From DAIQNV01 sp038748775 (GTDB lineage Bacteria; Planctomycetota; Phycisphaerae; Phycisphaerales; UBA1924), in assembly GCA_038748775.1 (NCBI GenBank), contig JBCDIT010000003.1, positions 248,001 through 312,000 of the forward strand: DNA of 64,000 nt, written 5' to 3'. Numbering within the stretch: position 1 is the first letter of the stretch; the number at the start of each line of letters is the position of its first letter. Made by a program: the position numbers and the translations under genes. The notes under the pieces were generated by a model. It had not been told where the DNA came from and did not search any database. It was given only the letters and a program-made list of their open reading frames with translations. Shown piece after piece: positions 16,371 to 25,148 of the stretch.

Positions 16371-18308
16371 TTATGCGCTCAGTTTGGTCAGCAGGCCCCG
16401 GAGCGTCTCGGCGGTCACTGATGCTTCGGGCGTTGCGAGCGACACCCGCACACCCCGACTCGGCCGGTAATCACGGACGCGCTCGGTCAGGCAAGCCGCC
16501 AGGTGGTTGGCCGCTTGGTCGACGCGGCCGATGACCTCTGTCGGAACGGCCCCGCCGGCGGCGTGGTCGAGCGCCTCGGCGACCGCCTCAAGCGTGTGCC
16601 TGGCCGACGCGGTCTGCGCGACGATCTGATCGGCGACCGCACCGGTGAGGGCCGGCGTGTCGATCGACCGGCGCGAAGGACCATGAACGGCGGCCCGAGC
16701 GGGCACGATCGCTCTTGCGGCCGAGGTTCGGACGTGCTGCTCGGTCTCGGTCATGCGTTCGAGAGCCGCGGCGGTCCGCTCGCGGATCCCGGTGAGGGCC
16801 GACGCGACGCGATCGGTTGCTTCCTGCGTGCGGTCCGCGAGCTTGCGGACCTCTTCGGCGACGACGCCGAATCCGCGGCCGTGCTCGCCCGCCCTCGCGG
16901 CCTCGATGGCCGCGTTGAGCGCGAGCATGTTGGTCTGCTCGGTGATCTCGTTGATCTCACCCAGGAAGCTCGCGACACGATCGGCCTCGGAGCCGAGCGA
17001 GCCGACCGCCTCTGCCGTCTCTCGGACCGCCGCGACGACATCGCTTTCCCGACCGTCCGCAGGCAGATCGGTGACATCGATGATCTCGGTCGCCGGCTCG
17101 GGCATCGGCGTAGCTGCAAACTCGGCCTGCTTCGCGAGCGCATCGGCCAGGCCCTCGGGGTCGCTCTCCCCGATGGTTGAGACCGCTTCGTGCGTCAGTT
17201 CGATCGCGCGGCGCACCGGTTCGTCGAAAGCACCAACGGCCGCGGCCAGCGAATCGAGCGCGGCGCGGTGCTCTGCGAGCAAGTCGCCGGCGAGTTGGTC
17301 GACCGGCGGGAGTTCCGAGGTCTCGGGCTCATCGGCCGCCTGGGCGGTTGCCCTGGCCTTGGCGTCTTCAGCGGCGGTCTCGAGCCTCGCTGACGCGACA
17401 CGGACGCTCTCGACGATTTCCCCGACGCGGGCCTGCACCTTGCCAACCGAACGCGCGAGCGTGGCGAATTCGGCGGAACCCTCGGGCACCTGGGCCCCTG
17501 ATGTATCGCCCCTTGCGACGAGGTCAAGAGCCTCTGAGAGCTTGGCAACCTGTCGACGGCGGGCCCCCCCACCGGTGGCCGAAACGCCGAGCCCGATGAG
17601 GCCGAACCCGATCGATGCGATCCCGCCGATGGCGAGTGGTGTCGGGGCCATCGCGAGCTGTTCGGCGGCGTCCAGATCGATGGTCACGCCGGCGTAGGTC
17701 GCGGTGCGGGCCTCCGGGGCTGGAGCCGTCTCGGGCGCCAACTGCCCCTCGGCGGCGTAGGGCTCAGGAGACGCGTTCACGGCCAAAGCGAGCACGGCGG
17801 AGATGGTCGGCGTCGGGTCGTGGTCGATTTCCGCGGCCAGCCACTTGGGCCAGACCGCCATCGACGACTCGAGTTCTGCGAGTGCCGAGCGGGCCTCTTG
17901 GGTCGCGACCGGGCTCGCCGCGGCCGCGCGGGCCGCCGCCGCGGCCCTCGACGTTGACTTCTCAAAGGCCTTGACCGCCCTCGCGGCGCGGATGCGGTCG
18001 GGCACGAGCATCGCCGTGCGCTCGTCCATCTGCGCTTCGTTTACGGCGACGAGTGTCCGGGCGAGCAACGTCCGGTACTCCTCAACGGTTTGTTCGTGGA
18101 CCTCGGCGTCCGGGTCGACCAGATCGACCTGGGGCGTTGGTCGCGGCGTCGCGTCCGCATCGACGACGAGGCCTTTCGCCTCGCTCCAGAGCGAGAGGGT
18201 GCCCCCGGCGAGAGCACCGAGGGCGGCGATGGTGACGGCGATCGTGCTGCTGCTCAACGTCCACTCCCTCTGGCGGCCTCGATACCGGGCGCACCGAGGC
18301 GCTCGCAT
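16371..18308 (-). CDS. Methyl-accepting chemotaxis protein
   Basis: The signalling hairpin tip EINEITEQTNMLALNAAIEAARAGEHGRGFGVVAEEVRKLADRT (about residues 440-490) is unmistakable. A hydrophobic helix near residue 25 and a second near residue 235 bracket an Ala/Glu-rich sensor region of about 190 residues; a HAMP-like segment (LVARGDTSGAQVPEGSAEFATLARSV) follows the second helix. The receptor is a membrane-bound sensor that controls CheA. The cytoplasmic part is very rich in Ala and acidic residues. No che genes are near. The ATG at 18308 is used; a TTG at 18257 would also keep the first helix. Confidence 0.92.
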   Translation of the reverse strand: MRAPRCARYRGRQREWTLSSSTIAVTIAALGALAGGTLSLWSEAKGLVVDADATPRPTPQVDLVDPDAEVHEQTVEEYRTLLARTLVAVNEAQMDERTAMLVPDRIRAARAVKAFEKSTSRAAAAARAAAASPVATQEARSALAELESSMAVWPKWLAAEIDHDPTPTISAVLALAVNASPEPYAAEGQLAPETAPAPEARTATYAGVTIDLDAAEQLAMAPTPLAIGGIASIGFGLIGLGVSATGGGARRRQVAKLSEALDLVARGDTSGAQVPEGSAEFATLARSVGKVQARVGEIVESVRVASARLETAAEDAKARATAQAADEPETSELPPVDQLAGDLLAEHRAALDSLAAAVGAFDEPVRRAIELTHEAVSTIGESDPEGLADALAKQAEFAATPMPEPATEIIDVTDLPADGRESDVVAAVRETAEAVGSLGSEADRVASFLGEINEITEQTNMLALNAAIEAARAGEHGRGFGVVAEEVRKLADRTQEATDRVASALTGIRERTAAALERMTETEQHVRTSAARAIVPARAAVHGPSRRSIDTPALTGAVADQIVAQTASARHTLEAVAEALDHAAGGAVPTEVIGRVDQAANHLAACLTERVRDYRPSRGVRVSLATPEASVTAETLRGLLTKLSA

Positions 18309-18427
18309 CGGCGGAAGGTTCGGGCCGGGTCAGCGGGTCATGGAGGCAATCGAGCGAAGGGAGTCAACGCGCACGGGTCGCGCCGGCACGAGGCCCGAGA
18401 AGGGGGACGTGAGTGGTTCTCGGGCCG

Positions 18428-19384
18428 TCACGCAGGCTCGGGTACTGCGGCTGCCACCGCGCGGCGACGCCCACGCTCGGCGCGGATCGAATCGAAGACG
18501 AAACACGCGATCCCAGCCCAGATCACCCCAAAGGCCGCGGCCTGCTGGATCCCGAAGCTCTCCTGGAACGCAACGATCGCGACGGTGAGTTGGAGCGTCG
18601 GCGCGATGTATTGCATAAACCCGATCGTCGTGAGCGTCAGACGCTTCGCGGCGGCGGTGAAGCACACCAACGGGAAGGCGGTGACGCCGCCAGCCATCAC
18701 CAGCAGCAGGACCGTCCACGTCCCAGAATGCAGGATCGCGGTCCCCTCGAAAGCTTTGCCGAGCGACCATCCGTTGAGCTCGACCAAAACAAGGAACGCG
18801 AGGCCGAAGGGCATCAGTAGCGCCGCCTCGAAGGCGAGCCCGAGCACCGGGCCGACGCTGCTCTGCTTGCGGACGAGTCCGTAGAGACCGAAGCTGCCAG
18901 CGAGAACGAGCGAGATCCAAGGCAGTTCGCCCACGGCAAACGTCTGCACCGCGACCCCGCCGACCGCGAAGGCGACGGCGACCCACTGGAGCGGACGGAG
19001 GCGTTCGGCGAGGAACACCATGCCCAGGCAGATGCTGATGAGCGGGGTGATGAAGTACCCGAGGCTCGCGTGCACGAGGCGGTCGGTGTCGATGGCGTAG
19101 ACGAAGCAGAGCCAGTTCACGGCGACAAGCCCGCCCGACAGCGCCAGATTGCCCAGGCTCTTGGGCGATCTCGCTACTGCGACCGCTTCGGGAAAACGAC
19201 GCGTCGCCGCGAGAATGCCCCACAGGAGCAGGGCCGCCCAGATGACGCGGTGGGCAAGGATCTCGAACGGGCTGACATGACCAACCGCACGAAAGTAAAA
19301 CGCCGCGACGCCCCAGAACCCATAGGCGGCGAGGGCGTAGGCGAGGCCTGTGCGGGTGTGCTCAAGACGATCTGGGGGCACCAT
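18428..19384 (-). CDS. rarD: EamA-family transporter RarD
   Basis: Ten hydrophobic helices are visible. The opening YALAAYGFWGVAAFYFRAVGHVSPFEILAHRVIWA and the later NWLCFVYAIDTDRLVHASLGYFITPL are the typical RarD pattern, the group called chloramphenicol-sensitive protein RarD in the drug/metabolite transporter superfamily. The substrate is not known. The gene is alone on its strand between the chemoreceptor and a hypothetical protein, with 40 nt to the latter. Confidence 0.92.
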   Translation of the reverse strand: MVPPDRLEHTRTGLAYALAAYGFWGVAAFYFRAVGHVSPFEILAHRVIWAALLLWGILAATRRFPEAVAVARSPKSLGNLALSGGLVAVNWLCFVYAIDTDRLVHASLGYFITPLISICLGMVFLAERLRPLQWVAVAFAVGGVAVQTFAVGELPWISLVLAGSFGLYGLVRKQSSVGPVLGLAFEAALLMPFGLAFLVLVELNGWSLGKAFEGTAILHSGTWTVLLLVMAGGVTAFPLVCFTAAAKRLTLTTIGFMQYIAPTLQLTVAIVAFQESFGIQQAAAFGVIWAGIACFVFDSIRAERGRRRAVAAAVPEPA

Positions 19385-19423
19385 CGAGGCGACGGTAGAC
19401 CCCGATCAGCACCGAGACCCCGA

Positions 19424-20083
19424 CTACGAGGCGCTACCGGCCGCTGATGTCACGATCTGCCGCGTCACGCGATCAGACTCCATCGTGATGAACTCGTTTT
19501 CACGGAGTCGCTCGAGTTCGGCCTTCGCCTCCTCGCTCAACACACCATCGCGATCGCGGACCAGAAGCAACGAGACCGCATACGCGACCAACGTCTGCTC
19601 ACCGTCTTTGGACGCGATGATTGCGACGGCGGAGATCCGGTCCGCCTGATCCGGGAAGGGGCCGAACCTCGCCCAAAGCCAAGACACCCGGGCGACGTGC
19701 GCGAGCGTGTCCCACGCGGCACGCCAAGCACCGCGCAGTTCAGCCTGCTCCTGGGTCAAAGGTTCGTAAAACTCGACCTCGCTCACAAACGGCTCCAAGG
19801 TGTCAAAGGACGCATCCGTGAGTTCCATGGAGACGACGTACCGAAGGTAGAGCCTCGCCTCATGCGGATCTTCCGACGCGCGCCGAGCGGCGAGATCGCG
19901 AACCTCGTCATCTACACCGCTCCACCACTCGCGGACCAGGGCTTCATCACCAACTTCGACCAGAGCCGACGGAGGCTCGGGCGTCACGAAGAAAGCCTGA
20001 CCGATGAAAACACCCGCACCGGCTGCCACCGCTGCGAGCCCAGCGAGCGCTGGCTTTTGCCATGACGTCTTGGCCATGTTCAT
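19424..20083 (-). CDS. Membrane-anchored protein of unknown function
   Basis: A basic start (MNMAKTSWQKP) and one hydrophobic helix (residues 12-32) anchor the protein; the remaining 185 residues are soluble, mostly helical and rich in acidic residues, with several Trp. No motif is recognised. It begins 3 nt after the stop of the Cys-rich peptide gene, so the two are almost surely cotranscribed and may act together outside the membrane. Confidence 0.68.
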   Translation of the reverse strand: MNMAKTSWQKPALAGLAAVAAGAGVFIGQAFFVTPEPPSALVEVGDEALVREWWSGVDDEVRDLAARRASEDPHEARLYLRYVVSMELTDASFDTLEPFVSEVEFYEPLTQEQAELRGAWRAAWDTLAHVARVSWLWARFGPFPDQADRISAVAIIASKDGEQTLVAYAVSLLLVRDRDGVLSEEAKAELERLRENEFITMESDRVTRQIVTSAAGSAS

Positions 20084-20086
20084 GCT

Positions 20087-20359
20087 CTAGAACGGACCCG
20101 AGCTACGGTCCGGAGGGCAAAGAGGCGAGAGGCCACCGCAGGTGTTCTGGCACCCCTCATAACCGCTTGGATCCGTTCCGGGGTTGTTGAAGTGGGTGCA
20201 GCACTGACGGCACCCGTTGTCGCACGGTTCGGTCGAGCAGGTACTGTCGTTGAAGTGCTCCTGCTTTGGCGGAACGGGCGACGTCCACGACCCCACCGCC
20301 ACACCACCGAACAGTGCGACGACTCCAACGACCATACTGCGTTGCGATAATTGAATCAC
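20087..20359 (-). CDS. Small secreted cysteine-rich protein
   Basis: The 90-residue product has a signal-like hydrophobic N-terminus (residues 9-25) and a mature part of about 60 residues with eight cysteines: CX4CX3CX2CC, then CX3CX6C. Eight Cys in some 43 residues strongly suggests four disulfide bonds or a metal site. I recognise no family. It is first in a pair with the anchored protein that follows after 3 nt, and it is divergent from the interrupted prepilin gene. Confidence 0.6.
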   Translation of the reverse strand: MIQLSQRSMVVGVVALFGGVAVGSWTSPVPPKQEHFNDSTCSTEPCDNGCRQCCTHFNNPGTDPSGYEGCQNTCGGLSPLCPPDRSSGPF

Positions 20360-20386
20360 GAACTACCTCAATTTAAGCTGCCGGAC

Positions 20387-21240
20387 ATGATGAAACGCAT
20401 CGATGATCGTCCAGGCCCGCCAGAAGTTCAAGGTGTGTTTATAAGACCTGGCTTTACGATCACCGAGCTGGCGGTCTCCATTGTCATCATTGTGGTGCTC
20501 ATCGGGATCACAATCCCCACGCTGGGCGCAGCTCGGCGCACCGCACGAGCAGCGCAGTGCCTCTCAAACGCACGAACCTGTGCGACTTCAGTACAGGCAT
20601 ATCAAACCGAACAAGACGGGTTCTTTCCGATGCTCGCTGATCGATACGACTTCTATGACGCCTTTGACTTGGGGGGGGGCAGCGTCTTCCGTACGACACG
20701 CAGATCGCGCATTGGAACCACGCTCTTCGCAACGCAAGCGGCGGACCCGCGGTAGATCCCACGTGGTTGTGTCCTTCAGGTGTGCGACATGAACTCTACT
20801 TTCTGTCATCCGATGCGATCGAAGCGCTTCACTCGACGCCGCCGTCCGCGACTTGCCCGCCAGATTTTTTTATGACCCGCGCCGCGATTTCAGACCCAGC
20901 CCGCTGGACGCCGCAGGCCGATGTCCGTGACACTTCCCTCTTCCGGGGTGTCCGCGGTTCTGAAGTTGTGTTTCCGTCCTCAAAGGGGATCTTGGTTGAA
21001 TGGACTTCGTTCCACGAACGCCGTGGTATTTCAGCGCATGACGCCCAGCTCGAACCATCCCTTGAGCTCGGGAATCCGCAGGCGGCTCAGACTCCGCGGC
21101 ACGTGACGTTTGGCGATGGGAGCGCCGCGAGCGTCCGGGACGGGCCCGATTTGTTCCCTGGAGTTGTTCCGGGTTCCGACGAACCAGGAAAGCCCGTCCT
21201 CAGCACGCTCGACGGGATACGAGGGCGTGATCGGCGCTGA
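20387..21240 (+). pseudogene. Prepilin-type protein gene interrupted by a frameshift in a run of nine G
   Basis: The first frame (20387 to the stop at 20753-20755) encodes a basic leader, then GFTITELAVSIVIIVVL with Glu at mature position 5, and a pilin-like helix, up to YDAFDLGGG. The run of nine G is at 20671-20679. Reading on in the frame one base earlier gives QRLPYDTQIAHWNHAL and continues without a stop to 21240, ending HVTFGDGSAASVRDG and STLDGIRGRDRR. That ending matches the intact paralogue at 23197 (IAFADGHAEVRNPLDG; DTPDGVRGLDY). Ten or seven G would restore one protein of about 285 residues. It may be a true inactivation, slipped-strand phase variation, or a sequencing error. Confidence 0.85.
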
Positions 21241-21343
21241 CCGTTCGGCACTCGCGCCGATCAGTCACGACGACGGGGAAGGATGCTTGTTAACGGCCCG
21301 GCTTGCGAGAGGAACCACGCCTGATCTTGTCTCTGTGGTCTGC

Positions 21344-21372
21344 CTGAACTTGGGGGCGAGACGCGCTACACT
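21344..21372 (+). promoter_or_regulatory. Possible promoter of cysC
   Basis: CTGAAC (21344-21349), 17 nt spacer, TACACT (21367-21372), about 65 nt before the start codon. The -10 is good, the -35 weak. Confidence 0.35.
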
Positions 21373-21436
21373 GGCGGGCCGGGGGCCGGGGAGGGCCCGC
21401 GACCAAACCCCAACCACGAACCAGGGAGAGCCCCCC

Positions 21437-22057
21437 ATGGCCGAGCAGAAGGCGACCAACCTCCACTTCGACGAGAGCAAGGTGACGCGTGACGATCGCT
21501 GGAAGACGATCGACGCCCACGGTACCACCCTGTGGTTCACCGGGCTGAGCGGCTCAGGCAAGAGCACGATCGCCATCGCCCTTGAGCACACCCTGATCAA
21601 CGCCGGCGTTCCCTGCTACCGCCTCGATGGCGACAACATTCGCCGCGGCCTGAACAAGAACCTGGGCTTCAGCGCCGAGGATCGCACCGAGAACATTCGC
21701 CGCATCGGCGAGGTGTGCAAGCTGTTCAGCGACGCCGGCGTCGTGACGCTCGCGAGCTTCATCAGCCCCTACAAGGCCGACCGCGACGAGGTCCGCACCC
21801 TCTTCACCGAAGCCGACCTCGAGTTCTGCGAGACCCACGTCTCAGCCAGCCTCGAAGTGTGCGAAGGCCGCGACCCGCACGGGCTGTACAAGAAGGCCCG
21901 CGCCGGCGAGATCAAGGGGTTCACCGGCATCGACGATCCCTACGAGGCTCCCGAGTCGGCCGAACTCACTCTGAACACCGGCGAGTTGAGCGTTGAGCAG
22001 AGCGTTCAGAAGTGCGTTGAGTATCTGGTGAGCAAGGGCGTCCAGCTCAAGAAGTAA
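21437..22057 (+). CDS. cysC: Adenylylsulfate kinase
   Basis: The protein has Walker A GLSGSGKST at residues 36-44, LDGDNIRRGLNKNLGFSAEDR, FISPYKADRDEVR, and the C-terminal KGFTGIDDPYEAPESAEL, all classic for APS kinase. It phosphorylates adenosine 5'-phosphosulfate to PAPS in the cytoplasm. At 206 residues it is a stand-alone kinase, not a fusion with CysN. The ATG at 21437 has an AGGGAG site 7-13 nt before it; longer in-frame starts upstream lack conservation. No sulfurylase gene is adjacent, but a PAP-phosphatase-like gene lies at 25149. Confidence 0.96.
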   Translation: MAEQKATNLHFDESKVTRDDRWKTIDAHGTTLWFTGLSGSGKSTIAIALEHTLINAGVPCYRLDGDNIRRGLNKNLGFSAEDRTENIRRIGEVCKLFSDAGVVTLASFISPYKADRDEVRTLFTEADLEFCETHVSASLEVCEGRDPHGLYKKARAGEIKGFTGIDDPYEAPESAELTLNTGELSVEQSVQKCVEYLVSKGVQLKK

Positions 22058-22094
22058 CGACGACGCCACGAATCGATGAATCGAACTAAACGAA

Positions 22095-22130
22095 CGCCCG
22101 ATGGTGTTGAGCCATCGGGCGTCTTTGATT
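22095..22130 (+). terminator. Rho-independent terminator of cysC
   Basis: Perfect 10-bp stem CGCCCGATGG (22095-22104) / CCATCGGGCG (22112-22121), seven-base loop, then a T-rich tail. It lies 37 nt after the stop. Confidence 0.9.
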
Positions 22131-22147
22131 TTCTATGGCGCCGCGGG

Positions 22148-23032
22148 CTAGGGGCAACCGCCAACAAACGCGTTCACGAAGACATCGAGATCATCCAGAT
22201 CGACGATCCCGAACGGTTCAACAAAGTCGACGGATGGATCCGCGTCGAGGAAGAGGTCGATGAACTCGTCGAGGTCGTCGAGGTCGACGACGCCAAACGG
22301 CGGAACGAGATCTGCCGGGCATGGTTGGGTCAGCGGTTCGCTAAAGAACTGGAACGCCGCTCGCCGCGAATCGAAGTACTGCTGCCAGAACTCGATGGGC
22401 GTGACGTCGGATTCGATGTTGGACGAGTTAAACCCATTGTAGAGCGTGCCGATCTGGAGGCCCTTGGTCTGCTCGCTGCTGGAAAGGTGGAACCAGTTGG
22501 TGAATATCGAAATCGGTTGGCTCCCGACCCCATCGGCGGCGGTGCTGAAAAAGTAGAGGGCGTCGGCTTGTAGCGGGATGTCGACCCCGAGATCAACGGT
22601 GTACTGGGTCACCTTGTCGCCCTGGCAGGTGTCGGGCGTCTCAATCTGGATGTCCGGATCGGTCAGCCTCACGATTTTCTCGAAGATCACACGACCCGGC
22701 AACGCATCAATGGGGCTCGGAAACTGGTCGGACTCACGGATCTTGATGACGAACCCTTCGAGCGGCACGGCCGTCGGCTCGAATCCGTAGAAACGGATTG
22801 ACCGGAGCGTGTTGGCTTCATTAAACACGAATCCGTTGGCCGCGGAGAGGGCGTAGAGCACACCGGCGTCGCCGACGCGCGCGGTATGGCTAAGCGACGT
22901 CGCGATGCTGCAGATGCCCGAACCGACGGGTTCGCCTTCGAGCGAGCTGGCGAACGGCTCGCTCAGTTGGGCGAACGCCGGCAACGCGCCGACGAGTGAG
23001 AGTGCGGTGACGGCCTGTGTTGCTGAAAGCAT
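22148..23032 (-). CDS. Secreted protein with GC-type dockerin domain
   Basis: A signal peptide (MLSATQAVTALSLVGALPAFAQ) is followed by about 215 residues of beta-type sequence with no family I know. The C-terminus has the two-repeat domain: CPADLVPPFGVVDLDDLDEF, then FVEPFGIVDLDDLDVFVNAFVGGCP. Each repeat has the PFGxxDLxDxDxF pattern, a dockerin/EF-hand-like loop, and one Cys lies at each end of the domain. This copy is unusually acidic (DLDDLD). The domain is thought to attach proteins at the cell surface or to a partner; that is not shown here. It is 164 nt downstream of the intact prepilin gene on the same strand. Confidence 0.85.
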   Translation of the reverse strand: MLSATQAVTALSLVGALPAFAQLSEPFASSLEGEPVGSGICSIATSLSHTARVGDAGVLYALSAANGFVFNEANTLRSIRFYGFEPTAVPLEGFVIKIRESDQFPSPIDALPGRVIFEKIVRLTDPDIQIETPDTCQGDKVTQYTVDLGVDIPLQADALYFFSTAADGVGSQPISIFTNWFHLSSSEQTKGLQIGTLYNGFNSSNIESDVTPIEFWQQYFDSRRAAFQFFSEPLTQPCPADLVPPFGVVDLDDLDEFIDLFLDADPSVDFVEPFGIVDLDDLDVFVNAFVGGCP

Positions 23033-23196
23033 GAGTCCCCTCCCCGAATCGCGTCCCGGGCCGAGCGTCCCAGCGCACGCCGTAACAACGGGCCCGATTC
23101 AACCTCACAAATTACAGCGAAGGTTTCGCGATGAGAAGGTCGACGGAGCGATGAGCCCCAGAAAACACAGAAATATGGGGAATCACCTACGTACCA

Positions 23197-23973
23197 CTAG
23201 TAATCGAGACCACGCACACCATCCGGCGTGTCGGCGAGCGCTCTCGGCCCTGTCTCGCTAAAACCGAAGCCGGTGTCTGCCGGTTCGGTGCCATCGAGCG
23301 GGTTGCGCACCTCGGCGTGACCATCCGCAAAGGCTATGGGCGCGTCGGCGTCCCAGTGGCCGTCTCGGAGATCGGGGCGCCGGCTGAGATACGCGAGGTG
23401 GGTGTCCCACGCCAGCGCTTTCCCGGACGGAAACGCGATATCGGGACGCTTAACGGCGCGAAACACCATCGGGTCGGCGTTCGCCTTGCCGTCCCACGCG
23501 GCGGGATCGGCGAGGAAAGTGTTCGACAAACGCCAACTGATTTCTTCGCCGGGTTCGCGTTCTTGGCTGTCGACCCAGTCTTCGGGCAGTTCGGTCGGCT
23601 TTCCTGGTGAGACCCACGTTTCGTAGTGCTCTTCCCATGGCGCGATCGTTGAGATCAGCGCGGGCCACGCCCACGCGAGCATGAACCGATCGTTGGTCCC
23701 GATGACCGTGCCCTCGGGGTACCAATTCACGAAGACGACCTGCTCACCGCCCAGGTTCGGATCGGCGAAACCGGGAACGAAGGGGTACGTCTCGTCGTTC
23801 GAGTCGAGGTAGAGCTCAAACGTTTGATGGAGCGTGCGGGCGTTGGCAAGAGCGAGCACCTGCCGGCTCGCGCTGCGCGCAGCACCGAGCGCCGGGAGCA
23901 GGATCGAAATGAGCACGCCGATGATCGCGATGACGACCATCAACTCGACGATAGAGAACGCGCGGCGGTTCAT
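23197..23973 (-). CDS. Prepilin-type N-terminal cleavage/methylation domain protein
   Basis: MNRRAFSIVELMVVIAIIGVLISILLPALGAAR is a textbook type IV pilin-like leader and helix with Glu at mature position 5. The soluble domain of about 220 residues contains several Trp and ends IAFADGHAEVRNPLDG and TPDGVRGLDY. It is the intact paralogue of the frameshifted gene at 20387. The gene begins 11 nt after the anchored protein at 23985-24983, so they form a unit. It should be cleaved by prepilin peptidase and assembled in, or associated with, a type II secretion/pilus-like machine not encoded here. Confidence 0.88.
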   Translation of the reverse strand: MNRRAFSIVELMVVIAIIGVLISILLPALGAARSASRQVLALANARTLHQTFELYLDSNDETYPFVPGFADPNLGGEQVVFVNWYPEGTVIGTNDRFMLAWAWPALISTIAPWEEHYETWVSPGKPTELPEDWVDSQEREPGEEISWRLSNTFLADPAAWDGKANADPMVFRAVKRPDIAFPSGKALAWDTHLAYLSRRPDLRDGHWDADAPIAFADGHAEVRNPLDGTEPADTGFGFSETGPRALADTPDGVRGLDY

Positions 23974-23984
23974 TCATCACCTCC

Positions 23985-24983
23985 TCAATCGGTCAACGCC
24001 GCTCGCATGCGGCTCTGCGACGCCTCGGACAGAAGACGTAACCTGAGACCGACGGGTTGCCAGGCGTTGTCGGCTCGGTTGTTCACGAAGAACGTGCTCA
24101 AGCCCATGTCGGCGACGTCCTCGTCGGCATCGGGCAGTTGCGTCGGGGCCCAGACTTCGACGACCGGGGCCCCCGATTCCATGAGATCGCGTGCGGCGGG
24201 GAACATGCCCGAGAGCGGTATGTCGAGGCGTTGGACAGTCGAGGTCTGCCCCTGATCGTCGGTGACCTGGTTGGACGTCATCAACATGGGCGCGACCGGG
24301 AGCGAACGCCCGGCGAGCGACGCGGCGACGGCCGGAGGCAACGAAGGCATCGAGGGAACAGCCCCGGCGTCCGATGGGTCGGCGGCGCGCGTGATCGCGG
24401 AGTCGAGATCGAATCGGGCGTCCCTGAGAAGGGGCTGAAGCCGGTCGAACACCCCCCCGGCTGGAGCGGACTCGTTGTCGGGTCCGCCTTCGGGGGTCAC
24501 CGCTCCGAGTGATGTTGTTGCCCCGATGAAGAGCGCTCGATCTCCGGCGACCAATGGAGATACGAAGCGTCGCCACGTGTCCGCGAGCGAGAGTTTGCCC
24601 GCCTGTCCCAGCGCCTCGAGGGCGGGCTCTTCGTTCGCGGCGTCGACGAGTTGATCGCTTAGAGCAAGCGCATCTATGGGCTCGAAGGCGAACTCGCGTT
24701 CAGTGTCCTCGCCCATCGGATCGTTCTGGGTGATCCCGGTGCGCAGGGCCGCGGGAACGGAGTCGCCCTGCGTCCCGGGCACGGCGTCAGGGTCGCTCGG
24801 GCCCGGCGCCTCACTGACTTCCGCACCCGCTTGACCTCTATCGATGTTCTGGCTCGCGGCCACTGACTCGGCCGATCGGATGTCGTCAGGGCCACGAACG
24901 AATGAGTTGATTTGCCAGACTGCCAACCCCACAGCGATACCGGCAACACCGCACGCTATGACAGATCGCGTCGCGATCGACAT
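23985..24983 (-). CDS. Membrane-anchored protein of unknown function
   Basis: From the ATG at 24983, preceded by GGAAGGAAG, the protein has a short basic start, one hydrophobic helix (SVIACGVAGIAVGLAVW), and a long Pro/Ala/Asp/Ser-rich linker (residues 30-85). The remaining part includes ALFIGATTSLGAV and ends STFFVNNRADNAWQPVGLRLRLL. No known domain is recognised. It is immediately upstream of the prepilin gene and probably works with it, for example as an anchored assembly or substrate protein; this is inference from order only. Confidence 0.65.
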   Translation of the reverse strand: MSIATRSVIACGVAGIAVGLAVWQINSFVRGPDDIRSAESVAASQNIDRGQAGAEVSEAPGPSDPDAVPGTQGDSVPAALRTGITQNDPMGEDTEREFAFEPIDALALSDQLVDAANEEPALEALGQAGKLSLADTWRRFVSPLVAGDRALFIGATTSLGAVTPEGGPDNESAPAGGVFDRLQPLLRDARFDLDSAITRAADPSDAGAVPSMPSLPPAVAASLAGRSLPVAPMLMTSNQVTDDQGQTSTVQRLDIPLSGMFPAARDLMESGAPVVEVWAPTQLPDADEDVADMGLSTFFVNNRADNAWQPVGLRLRLLSEASQSRMRAALTD

Positions 24984-25148
24984 CGCATCTTCCTTCCATT
25001 GCAGCGGGAATCGAGGTATCCCGGCGACTGATCTGGGGTATGGATGCTCCCCACGAAAACGTCTGTCGTGATTCACGTGTGAAACGCCGAAGGTGCGCTA
25101 CCGTTGGTCCGCTCCACCCGGGGTCTGACTCATATAAAGGACGTGCCG

